Part shown: positions 1 to 8,208 of the stretch, piece after piece
Position numbering within the stretch: position 1 is the stretch's first letter
Layout: the number at the start of each line of letters is the position of its first letter
Assembly: GCA_003339415.1 (NCBI GenBank)
Contig: PDHQ01000275.1
Span: forward strand, 20,773 to 46,007
Reading direction: 5' to 3'
Length of the DNA stretch: 25,235 bases
From: Ophiocordyceps camponoti-saundersi (nom. inval.)
Lineage: Eukaryota; Ascomycota; Sordariomycetes; Hypocreales; Ophiocordycipitaceae
Notes under the pieces: model-generated
Database searches by the model: none
The model's input: the letters and a program-made list of their open reading frames with translations, nothing else
Told to the model about the DNA's origin: nothing
Program-made: the position numbers and the translations under genes

Positions 1-689
1 GGGTTTGCTTTTTTTCCTTTGGTCTCGGCCTCCCACAAGAACTAAAAAAACCCCCTTTTTTTTTTTTTTTTTTTTTTCCCCCCCCCCCCCCCCCCCTTTT
101 TTTGTGGTTTAAACCGAAAGTGATATCCAGTTGGAGGAGGGAAAAGGGGAGGGGGAAAGAAGATATCAGGATCAGCAGAATAATGTATGAATGGAACTGT
201 TTTTTTTCCTGTTTTGCCCTTTTGGTTTACTGGGCTGTGGGCGGACGGGGAGAGAGGGAGGTGATGTGATTCTTTCCTATCCATCGTTTCTCTACCCGAA
301 AACAAAAAGGTGTCAGGGCAAATTGTGACTGGAGCTGGAGCTGGATGGGAAAAAGGTAATGATGGGACTACAGGATCAGCGATAAGGGGGGGAGGTTGTT
401 CATCGCATACGCTACGATTCGTCTAGTCAAGAAGAGCAGAGCGGAAGGAAGACGGGAGAGACGAGAGGGATGAATGATTATGAATCATCTCATCTAATCT
501 CGTAGGTCATCTTTGGTTCTCGTCCCGTCAATCATGGCAATCGACTTTCTTCATCCTCCGTGCGGAATTAGCCTCCAGCCTGGGAAAAAGAAGGGGAGCA
601 TGAAAGACGGAGACATTCAAGATGGTGGAAATGGGAAAGACGTAGGCAGCTGAGAAGAAAAAAAAAAGAAGAGGCGGAAAAAAACGGCT
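1..689. other. Gene-free left flank with homopolymer blocks
   Basis: This stretch lies downstream of the exonuclease gene that ends at 690 on the minus strand, so its right part probably holds that gene's 3' UTR. It opens with unusual homopolymer blocks at about 44-103. An 87-codon minus-strand frame crosses those blocks and reads as low-complexity Pro, Lys and Gly, so I do not call it a gene. No RNA gene or mobile element was recognised. Confidence 0.6.
44..103. repeat. Consecutive homopolymer blocks A7-C5-T22-C19-T7
   Basis: Five homopolymer blocks follow one another with no interruption: about seven A, five C, twenty-two T (56-77), nineteen C (78-96) and seven T (97-103). The block is pure pyrimidine on the plus strand for nearly 50 bases. 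It could be a true slippage product or an assembly or base-calling artefact; the sequence alone cannot decide. Confidence 0.85.
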
Positions 690-2738
690 TCACTTGACGG
701 TCAAGAAAGCGATGCCGGAACGGGCTTCCCGAACGGCCTTGCGCAGCGCCTGGTCCTCGACGTCGGTCCAGCGCACGGATAGGTCGTCCCACGAGGCTGA
801 GGCGCCCATGGCGTTGTACTCTTTGCGCCAGCGGGCGTGCATCTGCTGCAGGCGGGCCATCTCGCGCGGGTCGCCTGAGCCGGTGAGGAGGATGAGGGCG
901 GTGCAGGGCGGTAGGGCGGCGTGGATGCGGTCGAGTCGGGCTGATAGTTGGCCGAGGGCGCGTTCGAGGGGCGACTTGGCGGCTGTGGACGGGGGAGGTT
1001 TGGAGTCTTGGCCGTCTTCCTCCTTGTCGTCGTCGTCGTCGTCGTCGGCGGTGGCGGGAGCGGTGGCGGTGGCGGTGGCGGTGGCAGCGACGGCACAGGT
1101 CCGGTCGTTGCACCAGCCCCTGAGAACCTCCAGCTCGCGCATGCGGCCCCAGACAAAGTCGACTCCGCCGGCCCTAATCTCCTTGCCATCCGCATCTCCG
1201 TTGACGGCGCGGATGATGCCCTCGGTCACCTCGTCGTCAGATCGACAGCCGATCTGGTGGGTGGCTCCCGCGCCTTGGCCCTTGGTCGGGTCGCCCCAGT
1301 CGACGGCGGCACTCGTCTTGCCCGTCTCGACGCCACCTCGGGCAGCGTCGCCGCCTTGGACCTTGTACGTGGTGCCGGCGCGCGCGAGCCGGCGGAATAG
1401 GTTCTCGCCACTGTTCTCCGAGACGCCCCAGCGCGGGCCCTTTTCGCACTTCTGCTTGACGAGGTCGAGGCAGCATCGGGCATCTTCGATACTGTTGTGG
1501 CCTTGGGCACCGCCCTTTTGGATCTCGAGCGACAGATACTTCTGAGCAAGGTATTTGAGCGACGACTTGAGCGGCGGGCCCCTCGGATGGGGGAAGAGGA
1601 CGGACGTATCGACGATGAAGGGGTGCATCAGCTGAAGAGCCTTGGTGTCCGACTCGAGCGAGTGGCCGACCAGGATGGCCCGCGGATGGAGCAGCTCCAG
1701 CAGCCGCTGCTGGATGTCGCGCAGCGTAGTCGTCACCGGCGCCAGCATCTCTTCAGTGATACCGGAGAAGCGGGTGACGTAGTCGACGATTGGCTTATCG
1801 GGCTTGACCAGCTCATCCATGACCACGTCGCCTGCCCAGTCGACGATACTGATGCGCGTCAGGGCGAACTCGTTGTCGCCCGTCATGCACATCTCGCAAT
1901 CCAGAGCCAGGACCTGTCGGCCGGCCGTGATGCTGCCACTCTCAATCTCTTTCTCGGGCACGTCGCCTTCTTCCAATGAGCCTACTCTGGTGGTGACCCA
2001 GCCCTCGGGAGCGACAAAGGCATCCCGGCGGGGACCGCGGAGAAGAACGGGATGAAGGAGGAAGTTGTTCTCTGCGAGGTCGTCGGCGGAGAGGAGAAAC
2101 TCGGTGATGCGCGTCCTCTCATTCTTCCAAGCCTGCACCTCCTCGACCTTGGTGGTCTTCTCCCTAGGCGCAGGCGCGGTGAGCATAGCAGCGAGAGGAG
2201 AGTGCATCCTTGCAAGTTTATCGTCCCCCGGGGACCTGACAGGCCACAGCAGGGGAAACGTATCGGCGAAGAAGTGAAGGGCCTGAGGAACTTTCTCTAT
2301 ATCGAGGGGACGCGGATGATAGTCGTCAACGTCTGAGAGCAACTTGGCCTCCGTTTCTCCGTAGGCAGAGAAGTCGACATCCTCGCAGAACATGGCTTCT
2401 TCAAGGCCCGGTATCATGATGGCTACGATTTTGCGAAATTGCGGACGATGGCCGACGGTGATCCACTGAGGCGCCGGTCCGTCGGCGAAGATGTAGATGA
2501 TCAAGTCGCGCAGTTGACTGAGGTTGACCTTGGACGACAGACGTGCCTTTTTCGAGAAGGTGAAGTTGGGGTAACTCTTTCCGGGCTGGGGGATTTTCTT
2601 CTGCTTCTTCTTAGGGCGGGTTACGACCTGCCACTCGGTGCTGGCCTGATCGTCTTCATCGTGCGGGTTTGTTCTCTTGAGGCTGCCGTCGCTCAGAATC
2701 GGGGATAGCTCGGCTTCTTGTTCTACCGGTTTCTCCAT
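690..2738 (-). CDS. rex1: DEDDh RNA exonuclease, Rex1/RNH70 family
   Basis: A single uninterrupted 682-residue frame. Residues about 276-432 form an RNase T/DnaQ-like exonuclease domain with all DEDDh residues visible: D280 and E282 in ALDCEM, D364 in GHSLESD, and H414 and D419 in HNSIEDA. The blocks FSGITEEML, FPHPRGPPLKSSL and LAQKYLS are typical of the Rex1/REXO1 group. Known Rex1 enzymes are nuclear 3'-5' exonucleases that trim 5S rRNA, tRNA and other RNA precursors. A basic stretch RPKKKQKK at 41-48 could be a nuclear localisation signal. Downstream of the domain is a low-complexity stretch (alternating Ala/Thr, then seven Asp, about 551-576), encoded by a GTC/GGC-type microsatellite near 1023-1090. 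The ATG at 2738 has a purine at -3. The gene faces away from the Gly/Tyr-rich gene across a 2.4-kb gap. The family call is firm; Rex1 rather than Rex3 is likely but not certain. Confidence 0.9.
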   Translation of the reverse strand: MEKPVEQEAELSPILSDGSLKRTNPHDEDDQASTEWQVVTRPKKKQKKIPQPGKSYPNFTFSKKARLSSKVNLSQLRDLIIYIFADGPAPQWITVGHRPQFRKIVAIMIPGLEEAMFCEDVDFSAYGETEAKLLSDVDDYHPRPLDIEKVPQALHFFADTFPLLWPVRSPGDDKLARMHSPLAAMLTAPAPREKTTKVEEVQAWKNERTRITEFLLSADDLAENNFLLHPVLLRGPRRDAFVAPEGWVTTRVGSLEEGDVPEKEIESGSITAGRQVLALDCEMCMTGDNEFALTRISIVDWAGDVVMDELVKPDKPIVDYVTRFSGITEEMLAPVTTTLRDIQQRLLELLHPRAILVGHSLESDTKALQLMHPFIVDTSVLFPHPRGPPLKSSLKYLAQKYLSLEIQKGGAQGHNSIEDARCCLDLVKQKCEKGPRWGVSENSGENLFRRLARAGTTYKVQGGDAARGGVETGKTSAAVDWGDPTKGQGAGATHQIGCRSDDEVTEGIIRAVNGDADGKEIRAGGVDFVWGRMRELEVLRGWCNDRTCAVAATATATATAPATADDDDDDDKEEDGQDSKPPPSTAAKSPLERALGQLSARLDRIHAALPPCTALILLTGSGDPREMARLQQMHARWRKEYNAMGASASWDDLSVRWTDVEDQALRKAVREARSGIAFLTVK
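1021..1091. repeat. Coding GTC and GGTGGC microsatellites
   Basis: About seven tandem GTC triplets are followed by GGC/GGT triplets inside the exonuclease gene. On the coding strand they specify an Ala/Thr alternation and an Asp run. The tract keeps frame, as expected for a tolerated triplet expansion in a disordered linker. Confidence 0.8.
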
Positions 2739-3048
2739 GGCGGTTCGATCATTCGCTCGTGAAGAATGTGCCCTGATGGACGAGCTCTACCGCAGGCTCT
2801 GCGGCGCAAGGGCGACGGAAGGGGAGGCGAAATTCAGTCGGATGAAGCCAGCTCGTGACCAGAGATGCTGGCATTCCAAGGAAAATTAAGGCGCCAGACA
2901 GGGTCGAGACGAGGAGACGAAGACGGCTGATAAGGGAAGGCTGTCGATCTTTGGTCAAGGCGAAAATGCAACCTCTTGAGTTGGTTGGTTGGGATTGGTT
3001 GGCAGGTAGGTAGTTCGGTTTGCTCGTGCGTGATGAGATAAGAATGTG

Positions 3049-3066
3049 CACGTGCTATATCACGTG
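3049..3066. promoter_or_regulatory. Pair of CACGTG E-boxes, 12 bp apart
   Basis: Two perfect CACGTG palindromes lie at 3049-3054 and 3061-3066, about 310 bp upstream of the exonuclease ATG. The hexamer is the standard site for bHLH and Cbf1-type factors. The spacing of roughly one helical turn would put both sites on the same face of the DNA. Single hexamers are expected by chance in 25 kb, so only the pairing is notable. Function is inferred. Confidence 0.4.
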
Positions 3067-4447
3067 CTGCTATAAGCACTTTTCCACCCTTGTTTGTTGA
3101 ACTTGAGCGTGATGCGTGAGCGAGCAGGACAAGGCCAAGCACGCAGCCAGTCACCAGTTGTGATTCTTTCTCGTTATTACTTACAGATACTCTGAAGAGG
3201 AGAAACATCTGGCAGAGATGATCAGTCCAACGACGGCTATTTCCTTGGCTAAAGTGAAGAATACTCGCCCCTTTCAAACTATCACTGGCCTCATCGTCAT
3301 GTTAGAGATCATCCCCCTACCTGAGGATTGACTGAACACTGTCCACGGCCTCGTAGCCTTACATACTCAGAGTCTCAAGTGAAAGTATCCGTAGTGAATA
3401 CAACAATTACTGTTTTTAATCATCTTGATGTAGGGTAGGCTCGGAACTTGATGCTTTTCGACAACCTGTGACTACATCGTCGACAGTCCCATCTTCCTCC
3501 CCAATTCCGAGCTCCGACTCTCTCGACAATCAGAGCGGTGAAAGTGAACATGTCTTGGCATCTTCTTCTTCCTTGAAGAAACACTCGTTGTCTAGAAAAG
3601 ACTTGTCAAGAGGCGCAATCCGCATATTCTCAGCCGATCGTCGTCGGCCGAGACAGACGTCAACGACTAACTGGTCACGATCAAGACATCCACCGCTTCC
3701 CATACTTGGCTACGCTGCCAAGGTGACAAGGTTTTCTTCACCGTCTAACAACCGCCCCCCTCCCCCATCATAGATACATGTAAAACCTACCTACGAAGTA
3801 TGTACATACACACGGACACATGACAATGTCTCTCACCTCACCGAGCAAGAGAGACGATGCCCGAGGAGAGTAAAGAGAAGAAGCGGTCTCACTCCCCCAA
3901 CACCAGCTCTCAGAGAACCTCTCCGGGTACAGCCGTGTCGAGCAAACGGTTACCGGCACAAGATGAGAGCTTCTTATCCCCGAGGCCGAGGCGATCGGAG
4001 GCCAGGTCTGGACATGAACTCGGCCGGATAGCGGAAATTACCACAAAGGAGATGCCGGAAGCAATGCCGCTGTCGGTAAATTTCGCCCCAACCTTGGCCA
4101 CCTTGCTAGTCCCGACGTTAGCTGCCGTTAGACTTTGCTGCCACCAGATCGACATTGCATATACGATACATAATTGCTATTGCCTGTTACGCAGAGCTTG
4201 ACTTTCTGTCTCGACCAGGAGGCTGGGACATGACACAGGGAAGAAGAGAGAAGCTCCAAAGACAACAGATACAGACATACGGATTAGACATGGAGAAGAT
4301 GCTCTGGGCGTCTATACGTACAACGTGTCAAGCTTGACTTTTGACTCTCTCTTGAGAGAGAGAGTTTGGGGGCCCAATTCAGATATCGACCATCAACACA
4401 CTTACATCCTTGTTTGTTAGCATTGTCTCAGGATAGACGTAGTTTCT

Positions 4448-4477
4448 GTACGGATTATGTACGGATTACATCCGTAC
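4448..4477. promoter_or_regulatory. GTACGGAT direct and inverted repeat (CGG-N7-CCG dyad)
   Basis: GTACGGAT occurs at 4448-4455 and 4459-4466, and its reverse complement ATCCGTAC at 4470-4477. The last two form a perfect 8-bp inverted repeat around TAC. Read as triplets this is CGG-N7-CCG, the format recognised by many Zn2Cys6 dimers. It lies about 700 bp upstream of the Gly/Tyr-rich gene. The motif is visible; its binding factor is inferred. Confidence 0.35.
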
Positions 4478-5071
4478 GTACGTCCGTAACTCCGTGACTC
4501 TGCCTGAATGATGAATCATAGAGTCGTCCGGCTTCCTGCTGCAACTGCCGGCAATCGCAAGGGTAGGCCATGTTATAGTTCCGTACCTAGTCAGGCCACT
4601 TCCCACAGCCGACCTACACAGTCTGCAGGTAAGCACAAATTGGGGCCTTGGAGTGCATGAAAATCATGGCCATTACCGTCGTGGCCAAACCTGGCTGGTT
4701 TTAGGATTGCATCTAGTTGACGCTATCACCAACGGGCCCATCTTAGCCCCTGTCAGTCTCTTTCAGCCGCTCCGTCACCACCTCAGCCGCTCGTCGACGA
4801 CAAGGCGGAGAATGGGCAGACGTCTTTGACTTCAGGCGCTGAATTGACACGTCATGATCTTCTCCTCCAGTCTCGAAGGGGGACTTTTGTCTTGACCGTC
4901 ACTGACAAATCTTGTTGCTGGGATCAAGTCTCTTAGTCGAATTCAACTTGCTTGATGCAAGGAATTGGATCGTCGCCATGCCAGAGGGATGAAGTTGCTT
5001 GGAATCCTTTACGGCTCAGCTGGCCGGAGGCTTTGCGGAGAACTCTGCCCGTTATTCGGAGTTAACTCAGG

Positions 5072-5079
5072 TATAAATA
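5072..5079 (+). promoter_or_regulatory. TATA box of the Gly/Tyr-rich gene
   Basis: TATAAATA lies 104 bp upstream of the ATG at 5183 and is followed by a pyrimidine-rich CATC/CTC leader. A consensus TATA with a short CT-rich leader is typical of strongly or inducibly expressed fungal genes for secreted proteins. Confidence 0.65.
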
Positions 5080-5182
5080 TATCAGCTATTCCCTCGTCTA
5101 GCAACTGATCTCCAGAGCATCTCATCCTCACTCATCTCTCCATCCAGTCCTACACCATCTTTTCACATCCGAATTCTTCATC

Positions 5183-5698
5183 ATGAAGTTCCTCGCAATT
5201 GCTACATTCTTTGCGGCTCTGGCCGTCGCCGTGCCCACCGAGTCCGCCGAGGCCGGAAAGGACAAGGGATGTGAGAAGTACAAGGAGAAGGAGCACTACG
5301 ACCACAAGGAGTACGACTACAGCTCCAAGTACGACGGCCACGAGGGCAAGGGTGAATACGGTGGCGAATACGGTGGCGATTACAAGGACGGCCACAAGAA
5401 CTACAAGAGGGGTGAGGCCGGCGGCTACGGCGGCTACGGTGGCTACGGCTATGGTGGATACGGATATGGCGGCTACCCCGGCTACTACTACGGCGACTAC
5501 TATGATGGCGACTACTACGGCTATGGTGGATACGGCGGTTATGGTGGTTATGGTGGATACGGCTATGGCCGTGGTCGGGGTTATGGTGGACGTGGTCGGG
5601 GTTACGGTGGCCGTGGCCGTGGCTATGGTGGCCGTCGTGGCGGCCGTGGCCGTGGTGGCGGTGGACGTCGCGGTGGTGGTCGCCGTGGCGGACGATAA
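5183..5698 (+). CDS. Secreted Gly/Tyr/Arg-rich low-complexity protein
   Basis: A 171-residue intronless frame with a clear N-terminal signal peptide (residues 1-16 or 17, hydrophobic core LAIATFFAALAVAV). The rest has three compositional blocks. Residues about 20-76 are rich in Lys, Glu, Asp and Tyr with one Cys (C30). Residues 77-129 are almost only Gly and Tyr (GYGG repeats) with a few Asp and no Arg or Lys. Residues 130-171 are Gly/Arg-rich with RGRGYGG and GRRGG repeats. A KR pair at 75-76 marks the first boundary exactly and fits a Kex2-type processing site, which would release a Gly/Tyr/Arg peptide from an acidic pro-region. No enzyme domain is present. It could be a wall-associated glycine-rich protein, an antimicrobial peptide precursor or an adhesive; I cannot choose between these. 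The TATA box and CT-rich leader suggest high expression. Confidence 0.85.
   Translation: MKFLAIATFFAALAVAVPTESAEAGKDKGCEKYKEKEHYDHKEYDYSSKYDGHEGKGEYGGEYGGDYKDGHKNYKRGEAGGYGGYGGYGYGGYGYGGYPGYYYGDYYDGDYYGYGGYGGYGGYGGYGYGRGRGYGGRGRGYGGRGRGYGGRRGGRGRGGGGRRGGGRRGGR
5571..5635 (+). repeat. 21-bp coding repeat for RGRGYGG
   Basis: Three imperfect 21-bp units encode RGRGYGG, RGRGYGG and RGRGYGG-like heptapeptides in the Arg/Gly block of the secreted protein. The differences are mostly synonymous, so the repeat appears to be held at the protein level. Confidence 0.7.
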
Positions 5699-6380
5699 AC
5701 AATCACTGCTTGGTTGTTTGTCTGTTTGCCGCGCTTCCTTTTGACTGGAAAGCTTTCACTTCTTTGGACATAATGAACCATGCCTCATAGCTCTCACTGC
5801 ATTGCTTGGATATAATCAGGTGTTTAACGACAGCGTCACGAACGATTGTTTCGAATCGAGAAGAGAAAATAAAAGTTTGTGATGACGAGTTTGACTCTGA
5901 CTTTTTGCGTGAATGATAAGATGTGATACGCTGGAACTTGATCAAAAGGGCGCATTGTTGACCTTCATTTAACACTATACCCCCTTCATTATTGTTCAAC
6001 TCAATTAGTAGTATGAGAATCGGGAACTGTCAGCGGCAAATCGAGAACATATTATTGAAATACCTCAATAGAACAGTATAAAACAAGGTTCAATCGTGAT
6101 AAACGAACCCCAATTCTCAGCAGTTAAATGATTGCACTGGCAGTTGGTTGGTTAACTAACTTCGCCCTGCCGAAAGAGGAAATTACAACTAACATGTGCT
6201 CAGCTGAGAAAGAGTGGGACATCTCCACGTGACACAGTCCTGTTGCTTTATCCGATCCGTCGCGTCTTCCATCATCTCCATCGTCCATCGTCATCAATCA
6301 TCATAGCCACCACTCTCCCCCTTCACTCTCCCCCTTCAACACTCTCCCCCCTTAAAACTCCTCGCACGTCATGCCACAGT
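5699..6380. other. Intergenic: 3' UTR of the Gly/Tyr gene, promoter of the Mis18-like gene
   Basis: An AATAAA hexamer at 5868-5873, 170 bp after the stop codon, may guide polyadenylation of the Gly/Tyr-rich gene. The right half runs into the promoter of the Mis18-like gene, with a CACGTGAC site at 6226 and a CT/CCCCCTT-rich leader at 6300-6360. No gene is seen. A 98-codon minus-strand frame near 5703-5999 has no recognisable content. Confidence 0.55.
6226..6233. promoter_or_regulatory. CACGTGAC (Cbf1/E-box-like) site
   Basis: The octamer reads GTCACGTG on the minus strand, the Cbf1/CDEI consensus known from budding yeast. It lies 155 bp upstream of the ATG of the Mis18-like kinetochore gene. 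Here it is most simply a bHLH-factor site in a promoter; a link to centromere function is not supported. Confidence 0.35.
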
Positions 6381-8065
6381 ATGGATCCTATCGTCTGCAA
6401 ATGCGCAAACTGTGACGCCGCTCTCGGCTCGCTGCTCAACAAATGGACACAGCTGGGAAAGAACTACATCATGAGTGATCAGGACGTCGAGCACCTCCTC
6501 GTCGCTGCCTCGGGCGACGTCAGACTCGGTGATGTCGGCACCGTCATTGGTGGATGGTGAGCTAGCTATCTTGACGCGCCCATCTTCCCCCCCCTTTCAT
6601 CTGATCCCAATCTGACGCGACCGAGTACAACCTATCTAGTGAATTGCAAGCCGCCGAATGCGCCAAGTGCGGCTTCAACCTGGGCCAGAAATGCTTGAAG
6701 TGCCCAGTAGATCATACTCTGAATGAGTAAGGGAATACCATTTGAACCCATCTCTCTCTCATTCCTCCCCTCTTCTTCTGTCTAAAGCTGCCCAGCGGAC
6801 AGGTCATATTTCGCATCACCTCCATCAACTTGAGGCTGGCCTCCGACATGCGCCGCAAAATTGCCCCCAACATCGTGCGAGTGCTCAACCTCAAGGTTCG
6901 CGACCGCCAGCCTCCAAAGGAGCAAGAGGATCCAGCATCTCCGATGCCGCAGGAAGAATCTCCGATGCCGCACAAAGAATCCCCGATGCCGCACAAAGAC
7001 GACGCGGCCCTCAACCGCAACCTCTTACAAATCAGAGCCCAACTCGAGATGCAGCGCCAAGAGATCAGCCGCATCGGTGGTATAGGCAACTACATCGTTT
7101 CGGGCTTCAACACTGCCTTTACTCGTGTGGACCAGCAGATACGTCAGCTCAACGAGTCCGTCCACGGTATCCGATCAGACGTTGGCCGACAGCGCGACGC
7201 TCTCGACCTTCTCGAGTCCAAGGCCGCAGATGCCAAGGAAGAAGAGACAGAACGAGTGTGTCCATGCGAGGCCATCGTCGCTCGCTTGGACAAGCAACTG
7301 CATGATACAGACATGATTGTCGCGGAGTTGCGACAAGCCTTACACAAATCCCAATCCGAATCGGAATTGTTACGTCAACGTCTGACTCTCACTAGGGAGA
7401 AGATGGAAGAAGCCAGGGGTGACGCGGCCAACCTCAAGGCGGACGTGGACGAAGCCAAGAACGCAGCTCACGAGAGTCTGACTTTATCGCGAGAGTACGC
7501 CTGCGAGGTCTCTTCGCTGAGGCGCGAAGTCAAACAGCTTCGGGCCGAGATGAAGGACGAGCACATGCTGTCACAACAGCCGGCCGCCGCCGCCTCGTCC
7601 TTTTCCTCGCATGAGCTCGACATCCTTGCCAGCAACATCTCCAAGATCGGGAACCGGGCCAGCCATATAGAGTCGCTGCAGATGGAGTTTGAGTTGTTCA
7701 AGACGCGTCTACAGCGGCTCGAAGCAGCACGCGCCGACGTCGCACACCCCGGTCGCGGCATGGCGCCGACCAGTGCCGCTGCCGATGACAAGACCGAGCC
7801 TCCAGCCTTTCGCAGGAAGCGTGCTTACAGCGGGAGAGACGATGTGCGAGGGGGCTTCGACAGGGCCTCTCCCAAACGTGTTGCGCCATCCATGTCGGAT
7901 AATGATAGCGGAATCTCGACGGGTTACACCCGCGTGAGCGACCCCTGTCGATCCTTCTCCTCTGGCAGCGGCAAGGCGACTCCGCACTCCGGCATCCGGC
8001 GATCTCGGGGAGGCGTTGAAGATTATGCCGCCATACGAAGAGACAGCTGGTCGAGCAGCGTGTAA
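6381..8065 (+). CDS. mis18: Mis18-type kinetochore protein with coiled coil (three exons)
   Basis: Proposed exons are 6381-6556, 6640-6726 and 6796-8065, giving 510 residues. The introns begin GTGAGC and GTAAGG and end TAG and CAG. Splicing joins two zinc-binding halves. Residues 6-11 read CKCANC followed by ALGSL. After a spacer come CAKC with GFNLGQKC and then VIFRITSINL. This CxxC...CxxC layout with LG after each pair is the Mis18/Yippee-fold pattern. Mis18 proteins prime centromeres for CENP-A deposition. Next comes a triple SPMPHKE-like repeat, then a long predicted coiled coil (about 160-410), and a Ser/Arg-rich tail. The coiled coil is longer than in vertebrate Mis18. The ATG at 6381 has A at -3 and G at +4; an in-frame ATG-like start at 6243 lies in the CT-rich leader and is less likely. 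For exon 3, the acceptor at 6795 keeps frame, while the nearer AG at 6787 does not. Confidence 0.75.
6938..7000 (+). repeat. Three 21-bp coding repeats (SPMPHKE)
   Basis: Three tandem 21-bp units encode SPMPQEE, SPMPHKE and SPMPHKD between the zinc domain and coiled coil of the Mis18-like protein. The second and third are nearly identical in DNA, which points to recent duplication. Each carries an SP dipeptide, a possible proline-directed kinase site. Confidence 0.85.
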
Positions 8066-8208
8066 AAGATTGTCATGGCAGGGATGCCTTTCAATCGACA
8101 GCGAGCTGTAAGATTATCATGATAGAGGCCCTTTCAACCGATAGCGAACTGTTTATCCTTCCACATGGCTATCTACTCAATGAAAGAGGACGACGAAGTC
8201 TCCTCGCG

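Larger units (their letters stand above)
2739..5182. other. Intergenic region between divergent genes; no firm gene
   Basis: This 2.4-kb gap separates the exonuclease start (2738, minus) from the Gly/Tyr-rich gene start (5183, plus), so it must hold both promoters. It carries two CACGTG hexamers near 3049-3066, a CGG/CCG dyad near 4459-4477 and a TATA box at 5072. Between 3468 and 4201 there are modest open frames on both strands. A Ser-rich plus frame at 3468-3773 lacks an ATG. A 114-codon plus frame lies at 3857-4201, and an 81-codon minus frame at 3910-4155 has moderate GC at third positions. None has a domain I recognise, so I leave them uncalled. Confidence 0.5.

Noticed and set aside
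948..1400. 150-codon plus-strand frame antisense to the exonuclease
   Set aside because: Shadow of the GC-rich coding strand; Gly/Val strings come from the triplet repeats.
5199..5744. Long alternative frames (Thr/Ala/Val-rich plus; His/Arg/Ser-rich minus) over the Gly/Tyr gene
   Set aside because: Produced by reading the GGY-TAY repeats out of frame; they lack a signal peptide and domain.
6243..6380. 46-codon upstream extension of the Mis18-like exon 1
   Set aside because: It lies in a CT-rich leader, reads as Ser/Pro/Leu, and begins with a weak start; the ATG at 6381 has better context and directly precedes the zinc motif.
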